NCBI GenBank assembly: GCA_024642025.1
Contig: JAHEBY010000122.1
Span: 1-7,744 of the forward strand
DNA: 7,744 bases
Direction of reading: 5' to 3'
From: Comamonadaceae bacterium
Lineage (GTDB): Bacteria > Pseudomonadota > Gammaproteobacteria > Burkholderiales > Burkholderiaceae_C
In this document: positions 1 to 5,693 of the stretch, in pieces
How positions within the stretch are numbered: the stretch's first letter is position 1
Layout: each line of letters starts with the position of its first letter
Notes under the pieces: generated by a model
What the model was told of the DNA's origin: nothing
Database searches by the model: none
What the model saw: the letters and a program-made list of their open reading frames with translations, nothing else
Translations under genes and position numbers: made by a program

Positions 1-1096
1 AGTCGGGCGTGAGCACCCAGGCGGTCCAGTTGGAGTAGTTCTTTTTCCAGTGGGTGGCAAGCTGGCTAAAAAACTCGCCGCCATCCTCCGTAAAGGCTTG
101 CTCACGCCCCGCAACGCCCGCTACTTCAATGCGCTCGCCATACGGCGGGTTCAGCAGCATGATGCCCGGCATATCGGTGGGTGGCATGCGCTGCAGCGCG
201 TCGCCGCCACGGAATTCAATAACGTCGGCCACACCGGCGCGCTCGGCATTGCGCTGTGCAAAATCGACCATGCGAAAAGCCACATCACTGCCAAATATGA
301 TAGATTTTTGGCCTTCAGCCCTCGTCACAATTGCGTTAGTTGCTTCTTCTTTTATAGCGCCCCAGACATGCTGCTGAAACGGAAGATACTTCTCGAATGC
401 AAAGTGCCGGCCCATGCCGGGCGGTATGTTGCAGGCAATTTGCGCGGCCTCTATCGCTATGGTGCCGCTGCCGCAGCAGGGGTCATACAGGGGTAGCAGA
501 TCGGCATCGCCGTCAGCCCAGCCGCTGGCTGCAATCATGGCGGCCGCTAGCGTTTCTTTAAGAGGCGCTTCGCCCTTGTCTTCGCGCCAGCCGCGCTTGA
601 ACAGCGGCTCGCCCGAGGTGTCGATGTACAGCGAGCAACTGTCGGTGGTGAGGTGCGCGTAGATGCGCACGTCGGGCCATTGGGTGTTGACGTCCGGCCG
701 TACGCCGTTGGCCTTGGCACGAAAGCGGTCGCACACCGCGTCTTTAATCTTGAGCGCGGCGAAGTTGAGTGACGTCAGCGGGCTGTGCTGCGCCGTTACC
801 TCGACCTTGATGCTCTCTTTAGGGGTAAACCAGATTTCCCAGGCCACGTCGCTCGCCGCACGATACAAATCCTGCTCGCTGCGGTAGTCGGTGTAGCTCA
901 GCTGCACCAGCACGCGCTGGCACAGGCGACTGTGCAGGTTCAGCCGCATGGCGTCGCGCCACGAGGCGCGCACCAGCACACCGCCACGGCGTACCAGCAA
1001 GTCATCGCCCATCAAACCGGTGAGGCCATGCACTTCGGCGGCGAGGTAGTCTTCCACGCCCGCCGCACATGGCAAGAAAAGTTGCAGTTGATTCAT
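1..1096 (-). CDS. THUMP-domain class I SAM-dependent 23S rRNA (guanine-N2) methyltransferase, RlmL-like, 3' end missing
   Basis: This frame has no stop before the window edge, so 365 codons are visible and the C-terminus is missing. The protein starts MNQLQLFLPCAAGVEDYLAA. A THUMP-type RNA-binding region covers roughly residues 45-160, with the family-typical NFAALKIKDAVCD at 111-123 and PDVRIYAHL at 141-149. The Rossmann methyltransferase part follows: SAM-binding motif DPCCGSGT at 205-212 and catalytic NPPYGER at 316-322. These align with the N-terminal half of E. coli RlmL, which makes m2G2445 in 23S rRNA. The RlmL assignment is by family; the exact guanine is inferred. A stand-alone version of about 380-400 residues is likely, but an RlmL-RlmK fusion of about 700 cannot be excluded. 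The ATG at 1096 is chosen because the homologous N-terminus begins here and no in-frame start lies just upstream. Its own ribosome binding site is weak (a G5 run 10 bases upstream). The start overlaps the stop of a 15-codon frame by ATGA. Confidence 0.9.
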   Translation of the reverse strand, partial: MNQLQLFLPCAAGVEDYLAAEVHGLTGLMGDDLLVRRGGVLVRASWRDAMRLNLHSRLCQRVLVQLSYTDYRSEQDLYRAASDVAWEIWFTPKESIKVEVTAQHSPLTSLNFAALKIKDAVCDRFRAKANGVRPDVNTQWPDVRIYAHLTTDSCSLYIDTSGEPLFKRGWREDKGEAPLKETLAAAMIAASGWADGDADLLPLYDPCCGSGTIAIEAAQIACNIPPGMGRHFAFEKYLPFQQHVWGAIKEEATNAIVTRAEGQKSIIFGSDVAFRMVDFAQRNAERAGVADVIEFRGGDALQRMPPTDMPGIMLLNPPYGERIEVAGVAGREQAFTEDGGEFFSQLATHWKKNYSNWTAWVLTPD

Positions 1097-1140
1097 GAAG
1101 ACATGGCCCCCACGCCTGTCACTGCGGGTACTGCGTTCAT
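1093..1140 (-). CDS. Possible 15-codon leader or relay peptide between rpoN and the methyltransferase
   Basis: The frame encodes MNAVPAVTGVGAMSS and then TGA. Its ATG overlaps the rpoN stop (ATGA, 1140-1137), and its TGA overlaps the methyltransferase ATG (ATGA, 1096-1093). A strong Shine-Dalgarno sequence, GAGGA, sits 7 bases before the ATG. The peptide resembles nothing I recognise and is too short for a domain. The likeliest role is translational: ribosomes finishing rpoN reload here and are handed to the methyltransferase, whose own site is weak. It could instead be a true N-terminal extension of the methyltransferase: one extra base in the G5 run (or a -1 slip there) would fuse the two frames. 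A chance frame is also possible, since frames this short are common. Confidence 0.35.
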   Translation of the reverse strand: MNAVPAVTGVGAMSS

Positions 1141-2750
1141 AAGTCTTTCCTCAAACTTGCCGTGGCGATTTTGAGGCCTTCCCGGTACTTGGCGACGGTG
1201 CGGCGGGCACATTCGATACCCTGCTCCTTGAGCATTTCAGACAGCTGGTTGTCACTGAGAGGCTTTTTGGCGCTTTCAGCGGCAATGAATTGTTTGATCA
1301 GCGCTCGCACCGCCGTGCTGGACGCATTGCCCCCCGATTCAGTGCCCAGACCCGAGCCAAAAAAGTATTTCAACTCGAAGGTGCCAAATGGCGTGGCCAT
1401 GTACTTGGCGGTCGTAACCCGACTGATGGTGGATTCATGCAACCCCAGTTCATCGGCAATTTCGCGCAGCACCAGCGGGCGCATGGCCAGCTCACCGTGC
1501 ATAAAGAAGTTTTTTTGACGGTCAACAATGGCGTTGCTCACCCGCAAGATGGTGTCGAAGCGCTGCTGTATGTTCTTGATGAACCAGCGCGCTTCCTGAA
1601 GACGTTGCTGCAACGCCGCGTAGTTGGCGACGTCCGTGCCACCGCCTTTGTGCAGTTTGAGCGCGTTGGCGTAGATATCGTGAACCCGTAACCGTGGCAT
1701 CACATCCGGATTCAACACCACCCGAAAACGCGCGATCGCGCCGTTGCCCACTTTGGACACCAGCACGTCGGGGATCACAATATTGCGCTCAACACTCACA
1801 AAACGGCGGGCGGGCTTGGGTTCGAGCCGGGCAATGAGGGCTATCGCTTCGCGAGTCTGGGCATCCGTCCCGCCACACAGCTGCATCAGACGGCGCACAT
1901 CACGGCGCGCCAGCAAGTCCATGGGATGGTCGCAAATTCGAAGCGCGAGCTTGATGATGGTTTGTTGATGCTCGTCCGGGGCAGCGCCGCCGTCGCCCGT
2001 TTGACTGTCCGACAATTGCGCGCGCAACTGCAGGCTCATGCACTCAGCCAGGTTTTGGGCCCCCACGCCTATGGGCTCCAGCGTTTTGAGCAGCGCATGG
2101 GCCACCGTCAAATGATGCATCAGCTCTTCAAGCTGCTCTTCGTCAACCGGTTGCAGGCCTTGAGCCAACTCCGCCAGCGGTTCTTCAAGGTAGCCATCTT
2201 CATTGAGCGATTCAATCAGAAACCGCAGTGCGCTCTGGTCTTCCGGTGACAGACGCAAGCCCAGCGCCTGGCGGTGCAAATGGTCCTGCAAGGATTCCTG
2301 CGTGCGTGCCAGCTCGGTTGCGTCGGGTTCGTCGTCCGTGGCAACGTTGTTGGCGCGAGCTTTGGCATCGCCACCCCACTCGCCCTCATCGCCCGACATG
2401 TCATGCGTGCCGTCACCGTCCCAGCTGGGTTCATCCTGAGCCGTCAACGGCGTGATTTCATCGTTATTTTGACTTGTAGCCCCCGCGCTTTCTGTGTAAT
2501 TTGCTGCAAAATCAGGAGCAATTTCAGCCTCGCGTTCTGATTGGGGTACCGGCGCATCAGCCTGGTCAAGGCCAAACTCTTCGCGCGGCACATCGTCTTG
2601 CACCTGCTCCAAAAATGGATTGTCGTCGAGCATTTGCCCAACTTCCTGACTGAGCTCCAGCGTGGAGAGCTGCAGCAACTTGATCGACTGCTGCAGCTGC
2701 GGAGTCAGCGCCAGATGCTGCGAAACCCTTAGGGAAAGCCCAGGCTTCAT
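1137..2750 (-). CDS. rpoN: RNA polymerase sigma-54 factor RpoN
   Basis: Sigma-54 binds core RNA polymerase, recognises -24/-12 promoters and needs an AAA+ activator to open DNA. All family regions are visible in 537 residues. Region I (1-50) is Gln/Leu-rich, with LTPQLQQSIKLLQLST (15-30) and LDDNPFLE. Region II (about 51-155) is a long acidic linker. Region III core-binding helices follow. The C-terminal helix-turn-helix lies around 428-451 (LREIADELGLHESTISRV), and the RpoN box ARRTVAKYRE is intact at 515-524. E. coli RpoN has 477 residues; most of the extra length is in Region II, with a smaller Gly/Asp-rich insert at about 246-261. The ATG directly abuts the lptB stop (TAG-ATG) and has no good ribosome site of its own, so translation is probably coupled to lptB. 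The stop overlaps the next ATG. lptA-lptB-rpoN is the classical proteobacterial order. The hpf gene that usually follows is not here. Confidence 0.98.
   Translation of the reverse strand: MKPGLSLRVSQHLALTPQLQQSIKLLQLSTLELSQEVGQMLDDNPFLEQVQDDVPREEFGLDQADAPVPQSEREAEIAPDFAANYTESAGATSQNNDEITPLTAQDEPSWDGDGTHDMSGDEGEWGGDAKARANNVATDDEPDATELARTQESLQDHLHRQALGLRLSPEDQSALRFLIESLNEDGYLEEPLAELAQGLQPVDEEQLEELMHHLTVAHALLKTLEPIGVGAQNLAECMSLQLRAQLSDSQTGDGGAAPDEHQQTIIKLALRICDHPMDLLARRDVRRLMQLCGGTDAQTREAIALIARLEPKPARRFVSVERNIVIPDVLVSKVGNGAIARFRVVLNPDVMPRLRVHDIYANALKLHKGGGTDVANYAALQQRLQEARWFIKNIQQRFDTILRVSNAIVDRQKNFFMHGELAMRPLVLREIADELGLHESTISRVTTAKYMATPFGTFELKYFFGSGLGTESGGNASSTAVRALIKQFIAAESAKKPLSDNQLSEMLKEQGIECARRTVAKYREGLKIATASLRKDL
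1148..1152 (-). promoter_or_regulatory. Strong Shine-Dalgarno site inside the rpoN 3' end
   Basis: GAGGA lies 7 bases upstream of the ATG at 1140. It is built from the last rpoN codons, TTG AGG AAA GAC TTA, for L-R-K-D-L. TTG, AGG and TTA are uncommon choices in a GC-rich gene, which fits (but does not prove) selection for the ribosome site rather than the protein. It would serve the 15-codon frame directly; it is too far (51 bases) to serve the methyltransferase ATG. Confidence 0.55.
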
Positions 2751-3566
2751 CTACATGCGGAAATGTTCACCCAGGTACACACGGCGCACCTCGGCGTTGG
2801 CCACGATCTCGTCGGGCGTCCCCTCAGCCAGCACATTGCCGTCGCTGATGATGCAGGCGTGATCGCAAATGCCCAGGGTTTCCCGTACGTTGTGGTCGGT
2901 TATGAGAACGCCTATACCCCGATTCTTCAGAAAGCTGATGATGCGCTGAATCTCGATCACGGCAATCGGATCGATCCCGGCAAATGGTTCGTCCAGCAAG
3001 ATGAATCGTGGCTGGGTGGCCAGCGCGCGGGCGATCTCCACCCGGCGGCGTTCGCCACCCGAAAGCGCCATGGACGGTGACTCGCGCAAATGCTCAACGC
3101 GCAGGTCTTGCAATAGCGCAGTCAGCCGCTTTTCAATTTCGTTTTTGGTGAGCGGCACGCCGCGCTCATCGCGCTGCAATTCCAGAACGGCACGTACGTT
3201 GTCTTCGACATTGAGTTTGCGAAAGATGGACGCTTCCTGTGGCAGATAGCTGAGGCCAAGCCGGGCACGCCGGTGAATCGGCATGTGACCGACCGACTGC
3301 CCGTCAATCAGCACGTCGCCGCCACTGGACCGGACCAGCCCGACGATCATATAAAACGACGTGGTCTTGCCGGCACCGTTGGGGCCCAGCAGGCCCACCA
3401 CTTCGCCCTTGCGAACGGCCAGTGAGACGTCTTTGACAACCTTGCGGCTGCCGTAGGACTTTTGCAGGTGCACCGCCTCCAGACGGCTGTCAACTGGCGC
3501 GCCAACAGCTTGCGGCGACGGCGTGCTCATCGCAAAGGCGCGCTCGCTAACCGTGTTGTCCGTCAC
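2751..3566 (-). CDS. lptB: LPS export ABC transporter ATP-binding protein LptB
   Basis: LptB is the cytoplasmic ATPase of the LptB2FGC complex, which extracts lipopolysaccharide from the inner membrane and drives it along the LptA bridge. Every ABC motif is present in the 271 residues: Walker A GPNGAGKTT (61-69), Q-loop Gln110, signature LSGGE (168-172), Walker B FILLDEP (188-194, catalytic Glu193) and switch His225 in ITDHN. The C-terminus VYLGEHFRM is typical of the family. I chose the GTG at 3566 because GGAG (3575-3572) lies 5 bases before it and it overlaps the lptA stop as GTGA. The alternative ATG at 3530 would remove 12 residues but has no visible ribosome site. With the GTG start there are about 25-30 residues before the conserved core, rich in Ser/Pro/Ala. 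The partners LptF, LptG and LptC are not in the window. Confidence 0.96.
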   Translation of the reverse strand: MTDNTVSERAFAMSTPSPQAVGAPVDSRLEAVHLQKSYGSRKVVKDVSLAVRKGEVVGLLGPNGAGKTTSFYMIVGLVRSSGGDVLIDGQSVGHMPIHRRARLGLSYLPQEASIFRKLNVEDNVRAVLELQRDERGVPLTKNEIEKRLTALLQDLRVEHLRESPSMALSGGERRRVEIARALATQPRFILLDEPFAGIDPIAVIEIQRIISFLKNRGIGVLITDHNVRETLGICDHACIISDGNVLAEGTPDEIVANAEVRRVYLGEHFRM

Positions 3567-4207
3567 TTTTGCTCCGTTCCGGCAGGAGCAGTAGACCGCA
3601 ACACCGGTGAAGGCAGACTGGAGGAAGCGCCTGGAGCAGCAGCCGCGGCGCGCGGTGTCAACATGGCCTTGACACGGCCATTGGTGGTGGCGGGCGAACC
3701 CTTGGTGACACCGCCGTCTACACTGAAGACCTCGCTGACATTGTCATAACTGATGACATTGCCAGTGATTTCGTCGTTTAACGTGGCGCCCAGATACCGT
3801 CGCAACTGCGCACGCTTGATGAATTTCACCGCGTCGGCTTTGCCATCGTATTCAATGGTTTCACTCTCGCCTTCGATGAATTCATCGACGCCCTCGCGCT
3901 TTTGCCTGAAAAAGGCCAGCTTGCCCGGCTCGGACAATACGGTTGCGTACTGAAAACCCTGCGGATCCTGCCGCACCGTCAATTGCGATCCACGAATGAC
4001 GATCGTGCCCTTGGTCAACACCACGCGACCCGTGAACACGCTGACTTGCTTGATGTCGTCCTGCCTGAGGCTATCAGCCTCGATGTTCATGGGCTTGTCG
4101 CGATCGGCTTTTTCGGCCAAAGCCACACCGCACGCTGCACTCAATATCATGCCGGGCAGCAGGATGCGTGCCAACAATTGAGAAGGGACAGAAAAAAGTG
4201 GTTTCAT
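3563..4207 (-). CDS. lptA: Periplasmic LPS transport protein LptA (OstA-type)
   Basis: LptA forms the periplasmic beta-jellyroll bridge that carries lipopolysaccharide from LptC to LptD. The 214-residue protein starts with a signal peptide: basic MKPLFSVPSQLLAR, a hydrophobic stretch at about 14-27, then the ALA motif at 29-31, so cleavage is likely before Glu32. The OstA/LptA core follows: KPMNIEADSL (38-47), VFTGRVVLTKGTIVIRG (57-73), LTVRQDPQGFQYATV (76-90), YDGKADAVKFI (120-130) and NVISYDNVSEVFSVDGG (150-166). After about residue 184 the tail is an Ala/Pro/Ser-rich, probably disordered segment. Length is near that of E. coli LptA (185) plus this tail. The stop overlaps the lptB GTG. The ribosome site is weak. 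Upstream is dsbA, not the usual lptC, so LptC must be encoded elsewhere. Confidence 0.93.
   Translation of the reverse strand: MKPLFSVPSQLLARILLPGMILSAACGVALAEKADRDKPMNIEADSLRQDDIKQVSVFTGRVVLTKGTIVIRGSQLTVRQDPQGFQYATVLSEPGKLAFFRQKREGVDEFIEGESETIEYDGKADAVKFIKRAQLRRYLGATLNDEITGNVISYDNVSEVFSVDGGVTKGSPATTNGRVKAMLTPRAAAAAPGASSSLPSPVLRSTAPAGTEQK
3572..3575 (-). promoter_or_regulatory. Ribosome binding site deciding the GTG start of lptB
   Basis: GGAG sits 5 bases upstream of the GTG at 3566, within the last codons of lptA. No comparable purine-rich site precedes the in-frame ATG at 3530, so the GTG start is preferred. Confidence 0.6.
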
Positions 4208-4245
4208 AAAGGCACGAATCTTGCAGCAAAATTCTGCCTTTTCAT
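4204..4245 (-). other. 13-codon open frame ending in the lptA start (ATGA), probably chance
   Basis: The frame encodes MKRQNFAARFVPL and stops with a TGA that overlaps the lptA ATG. No ribosome site precedes it, and its ATG overlaps the candidate -10 hexamer, so it would be translated only from a transcript starting further upstream. I list it because it repeats the architecture seen before the methyltransferase, but I do not call it a gene. Confidence 0.15.
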
Positions 4246-4249
4246 TGTA
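4244..4249 (-). promoter_or_regulatory. Candidate -10 hexamer for lptA-lptB-rpoN
   Basis: TACAAT on the minus strand matches the sigma-70 -10 consensus at five of six positions and lies about 37 bases before the lptA ATG. No good -35 is seen at 16-18 bases (GATGTA at 17), so any promoter here would be weak or activator-dependent. It overlaps one arm of the adjacent inverted repeat. Confidence 0.3.
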
Positions 4250-4270
4250 GCGGGCAAATCTGCCGCTACA
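4246..4270. repeat. Inverted repeat (dyad) in the dsbA-lptA intergenic region
   Basis: The arms TGTAGCGG (4246-4253) and CCGCTACA (4263-4270) are perfect 8-base inverted copies separated by 9 bases. If G4254 is bulged, the stem extends by two pairs to ten, closing a 4-base loop. It lies 17 bases after the dsbA stop and 38 bases before the lptA start. No T-run follows on either strand, so it is not a standard intrinsic terminator. It could be an operator over the TACAAT hexamer, or an RNA stem that protects or separates the dsbA and lptA messages. Confidence 0.6.
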
Positions 4271-4287
4271 TCGCCGCCCAGTGTCAG

Positions 4288-4938
4288 TTATCGACCGGCG
4301 CGAACTTCGGCGACCAAGTGGTCAACCACCTGCAACGCCCGGTCCATGCTCTTGGACAGCGTGCCGTCCGTATAAAACCGGCCTGCGACGCCCATTGCGG
4401 GAACGCCCTCAACCCGATAGGCATCCTGCAGCTGAGTGGCTTTCTTGGCGTTGGTGGCAACTGTGAACGAGTTGAATTGCGCCTCGAACTTGGCTTTGTC
4501 CACGCCCTGCTGCGCGACCCAGTCCACAATGGCTTCGGGCTTTTTAAGTGGCACACGCTCGACGTGAATGGCCTGGAACACCTTGCCATGCAGTTTTTCA
4601 ACCAGGTTCATGGCCTCCAGGGCGTAATAGAGGCGCTGCAAAGGCACAAAATCGTCGCGAAACTGCACCGGCACGCGGCGCATCGACACGTCTTTGGGCA
4701 GCGTCTTGATCCAGGCCTCAAGCGCCGGTTCGAACGCGTTGCAGTGCGGGCACTCGTACCAGAAGAATTCCACCACCTCGACTTTGCCCTTGGCAGCCTC
4801 GACCGCGACTTTTTTGTCCAAAACGAGGTAGTCGTCTCCCACCACGGGCTTTTTCATCTGGGCATGGGCACTCAGTGGCCCCATGGCAGTGGCGGCCAGA
4901 ACGGAACCACAGGTCAGGGAAAAGTCGCGTCGCTTCAT
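4288..4938 (-). CDS. dsbA: Periplasmic thiol:disulfide interchange protein DsbA
   Basis: DsbA donates disulfide bonds to newly exported proteins and is reoxidised by DsbB (not in the window). The 216-residue length fits the family (E. coli precursor 208). A signal peptide covers residues 1-27 (MKRRDFSL, then Leu/Ala-rich, ending SAHAQ) with probable cleavage after Ala26 or nearby. The thioredoxin-fold active site is CPHC at 63-66, preceded by VVEFFWYE. The helical insertion spans roughly 95-165, and the cis-proline is in EGVPAMGV (Pro180). Both cysteines and the cis-proline are intact. The twin arginine at 3-4 followed by DFSL resembles a Tat signal. AGGAGA lies 8 bases before the ATG, so this gene is translated independently. 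It follows the SPOR gene by 78 bases, and the argS-SPOR-dsbA order suggests a shared transcript. Confidence 0.95.
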   Translation of the reverse strand: MKRRDFSLTCGSVLAATAMGPLSAHAQMKKPVVGDDYLVLDKKVAVEAAKGKVEVVEFFWYECPHCNAFEPALEAWIKTLPKDVSMRRVPVQFRDDFVPLQRLYYALEAMNLVEKLHGKVFQAIHVERVPLKKPEAIVDWVAQQGVDKAKFEAQFNSFTVATNAKKATQLQDAYRVEGVPAMGVAGRFYTDGTLSKSMDRALQVVDHLVAEVRAGR

Positions 4939-5016
4939 CTATCAGTTCTCCTAAAAAAAATCGGACTCTGGCACCGCCCAATAGTTCAACTCTTGCCCGT
5001 ACGTACGCTGCGGCGC
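4939..5016 (-). other. SPOR-dsbA intergenic region, no firm promoter or terminator
   Basis: These 78 bases contain a perfect 10-base palindrome CGTACGTACG (4998-5007), a T8 run (4960-4953) and the dsbA ribosome site. Only weak, mismatched pairing precedes the T-run, so I do not call an intrinsic terminator. TTGAAC is a partial -35 but has no -10 at usable spacing. Confidence 0.4.
4947..4952 (-). promoter_or_regulatory. Ribosome binding site of dsbA
   Basis: AGGAGA ends 8 bases before the ATG at 4938. It is a near-consensus site and supports that start. It is immediately preceded by a run of eight T on the minus strand (4960-4953). Confidence 0.75.
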
Positions 5017-5676
5017 TTAGCGTTGCACGCGCACGATTGCCGTATCAAAACCGGCGCCGTCGAGCTTTTCCTTCGCCTGGTCGGCATCGGCTTTGCGCTC
5101 AAAAGGACCGGCCCGGACCCGAAACACCGGGCGTCCGGCCTGCTCTCGTTCTGATACTTTGGCCTCAATTCCTGAAAATGACACTTTAGCCCGTTGCGCT
5201 TCGGCGTCTTCCGGCGTCCGGAAGGCGCCAGCTTGCACGAAATAAACGAACGGCTCCGCCGGGCCACCCCCCGCTTTGGCACGCGCCAGATCCCCGAGTG
5301 GATCATCCGACCGCACAGGCGCCTTGGCCTCTGGTTTTGGCACAACCGGCACCGCCACTCCGGGCATGGCTCCTGGCACCAGCACGGGGGCTGAGGCACC
5401 TCCTGTGGCCGGCGTTACCGGGCGAACAGGCGTCTTGCCATAAAGCGGCGCGTTGGGATCCCAATCCTTGTTCTTCTTGGCCTCATTCGCATCCTGCTCC
5501 GCAGAGTTGCTTTGGCTTTTGGAGATAAACGGAATCGGCACCTTCGTCACGTAGACCGCCACGGCCAGTGCAGCAGCCAGCCCAAACACGACGCCCACAA
5601 TAAAGCCGATGGCCGTGCCCCCCCGGTGCTGCCGGCTACCCATTACCTTCGCCACACTTTTCGTCTTGGAAACCAT
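5017..5676 (-). CDS. Membrane-anchored SPOR-domain protein (FtsN-like architecture)
   Basis: SPOR domains bind denuded glycan strands of septal peptidoglycan, so the protein probably acts at the division site or cell wall; its exact role is unknown. From the ATG at 5676 it has 219 residues. A short basic cytoplasmic N-terminus (about 1-18, MVSKTKSVAKVMGSRQHRGG region) is followed by one membrane segment at about 20-43 (Gly/Ala/Val-rich). A Pro/Ala-rich, partly charged periplasmic linker spans about 50-140. The SPOR domain is at about 142-219, with YFVQAGAF near 145-152 and FRVRAGPF near 185-192, the two repeats typical of the fold. The frame can also open with TTG at 5688 (four more residues, GFFM after the start). 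I prefer the ATG because GGGG lies 6 bases before it. argS ends 17 bases upstream. It is shorter than E. coli FtsN (319), so I give no symbol. Confidence 0.9.
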   Translation of the reverse strand: MVSKTKSVAKVMGSRQHRGGTAIGFIVGVVFGLAAALAVAVYVTKVPIPFISKSQSNSAEQDANEAKKNKDWDPNAPLYGKTPVRPVTPATGGASAPVLVPGAMPGVAVPVVPKPEAKAPVRSDDPLGDLARAKAGGGPAEPFVYFVQAGAFRTPEDAEAQRAKVSFSGIEAKVSEREQAGRPVFRVRAGPFERKADADQAKEKLDGAGFDTAIVRVQR

Positions 5677-5682
5677 GAAAAA

Positions 5683-5686
5683 CCCC
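5683..5686 (-). promoter_or_regulatory. Ribosome binding site favouring the ATG start of the SPOR gene
   Basis: GGGG (part of TTGGGG) lies 6 bases before the ATG at 5676. The alternative TTG start at 5688 would overlap this site and has no purine-rich sequence before it, only the argS stop region. Confidence 0.45.
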
Positions 5687-5693
5687 AATCAAT

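Noticed and set aside
1620..1650. Sigma-54 type -24/-12 promoter (minus-strand TGGCACG) inside rpoN
   Set aside because: The -24 half matches, but the -12 half (TCGCC at the expected spacing) lacks the needed TTGC. It lies in conserved coding sequence.
4940..4985. Intrinsic terminator between the SPOR gene and dsbA (T8 run)
   Set aside because: The sequence before the T-run pairs only with several mismatches, and the T-run leads directly into the dsbA ribosome site.
5005..5030. Small hairpin around the SPOR stop codon (ACGCT ... AGCGT)
   Set aside because: The stem has only five pairs with a 9-base loop and no T-run, which is within chance for this base composition.
4318..5154. Plus-strand open frame (278 codons) opposite dsbA and the end of the SPOR gene
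   Set aside because: It is antisense to two recognised genes, crosses their intergenic gap and shows no family motif.
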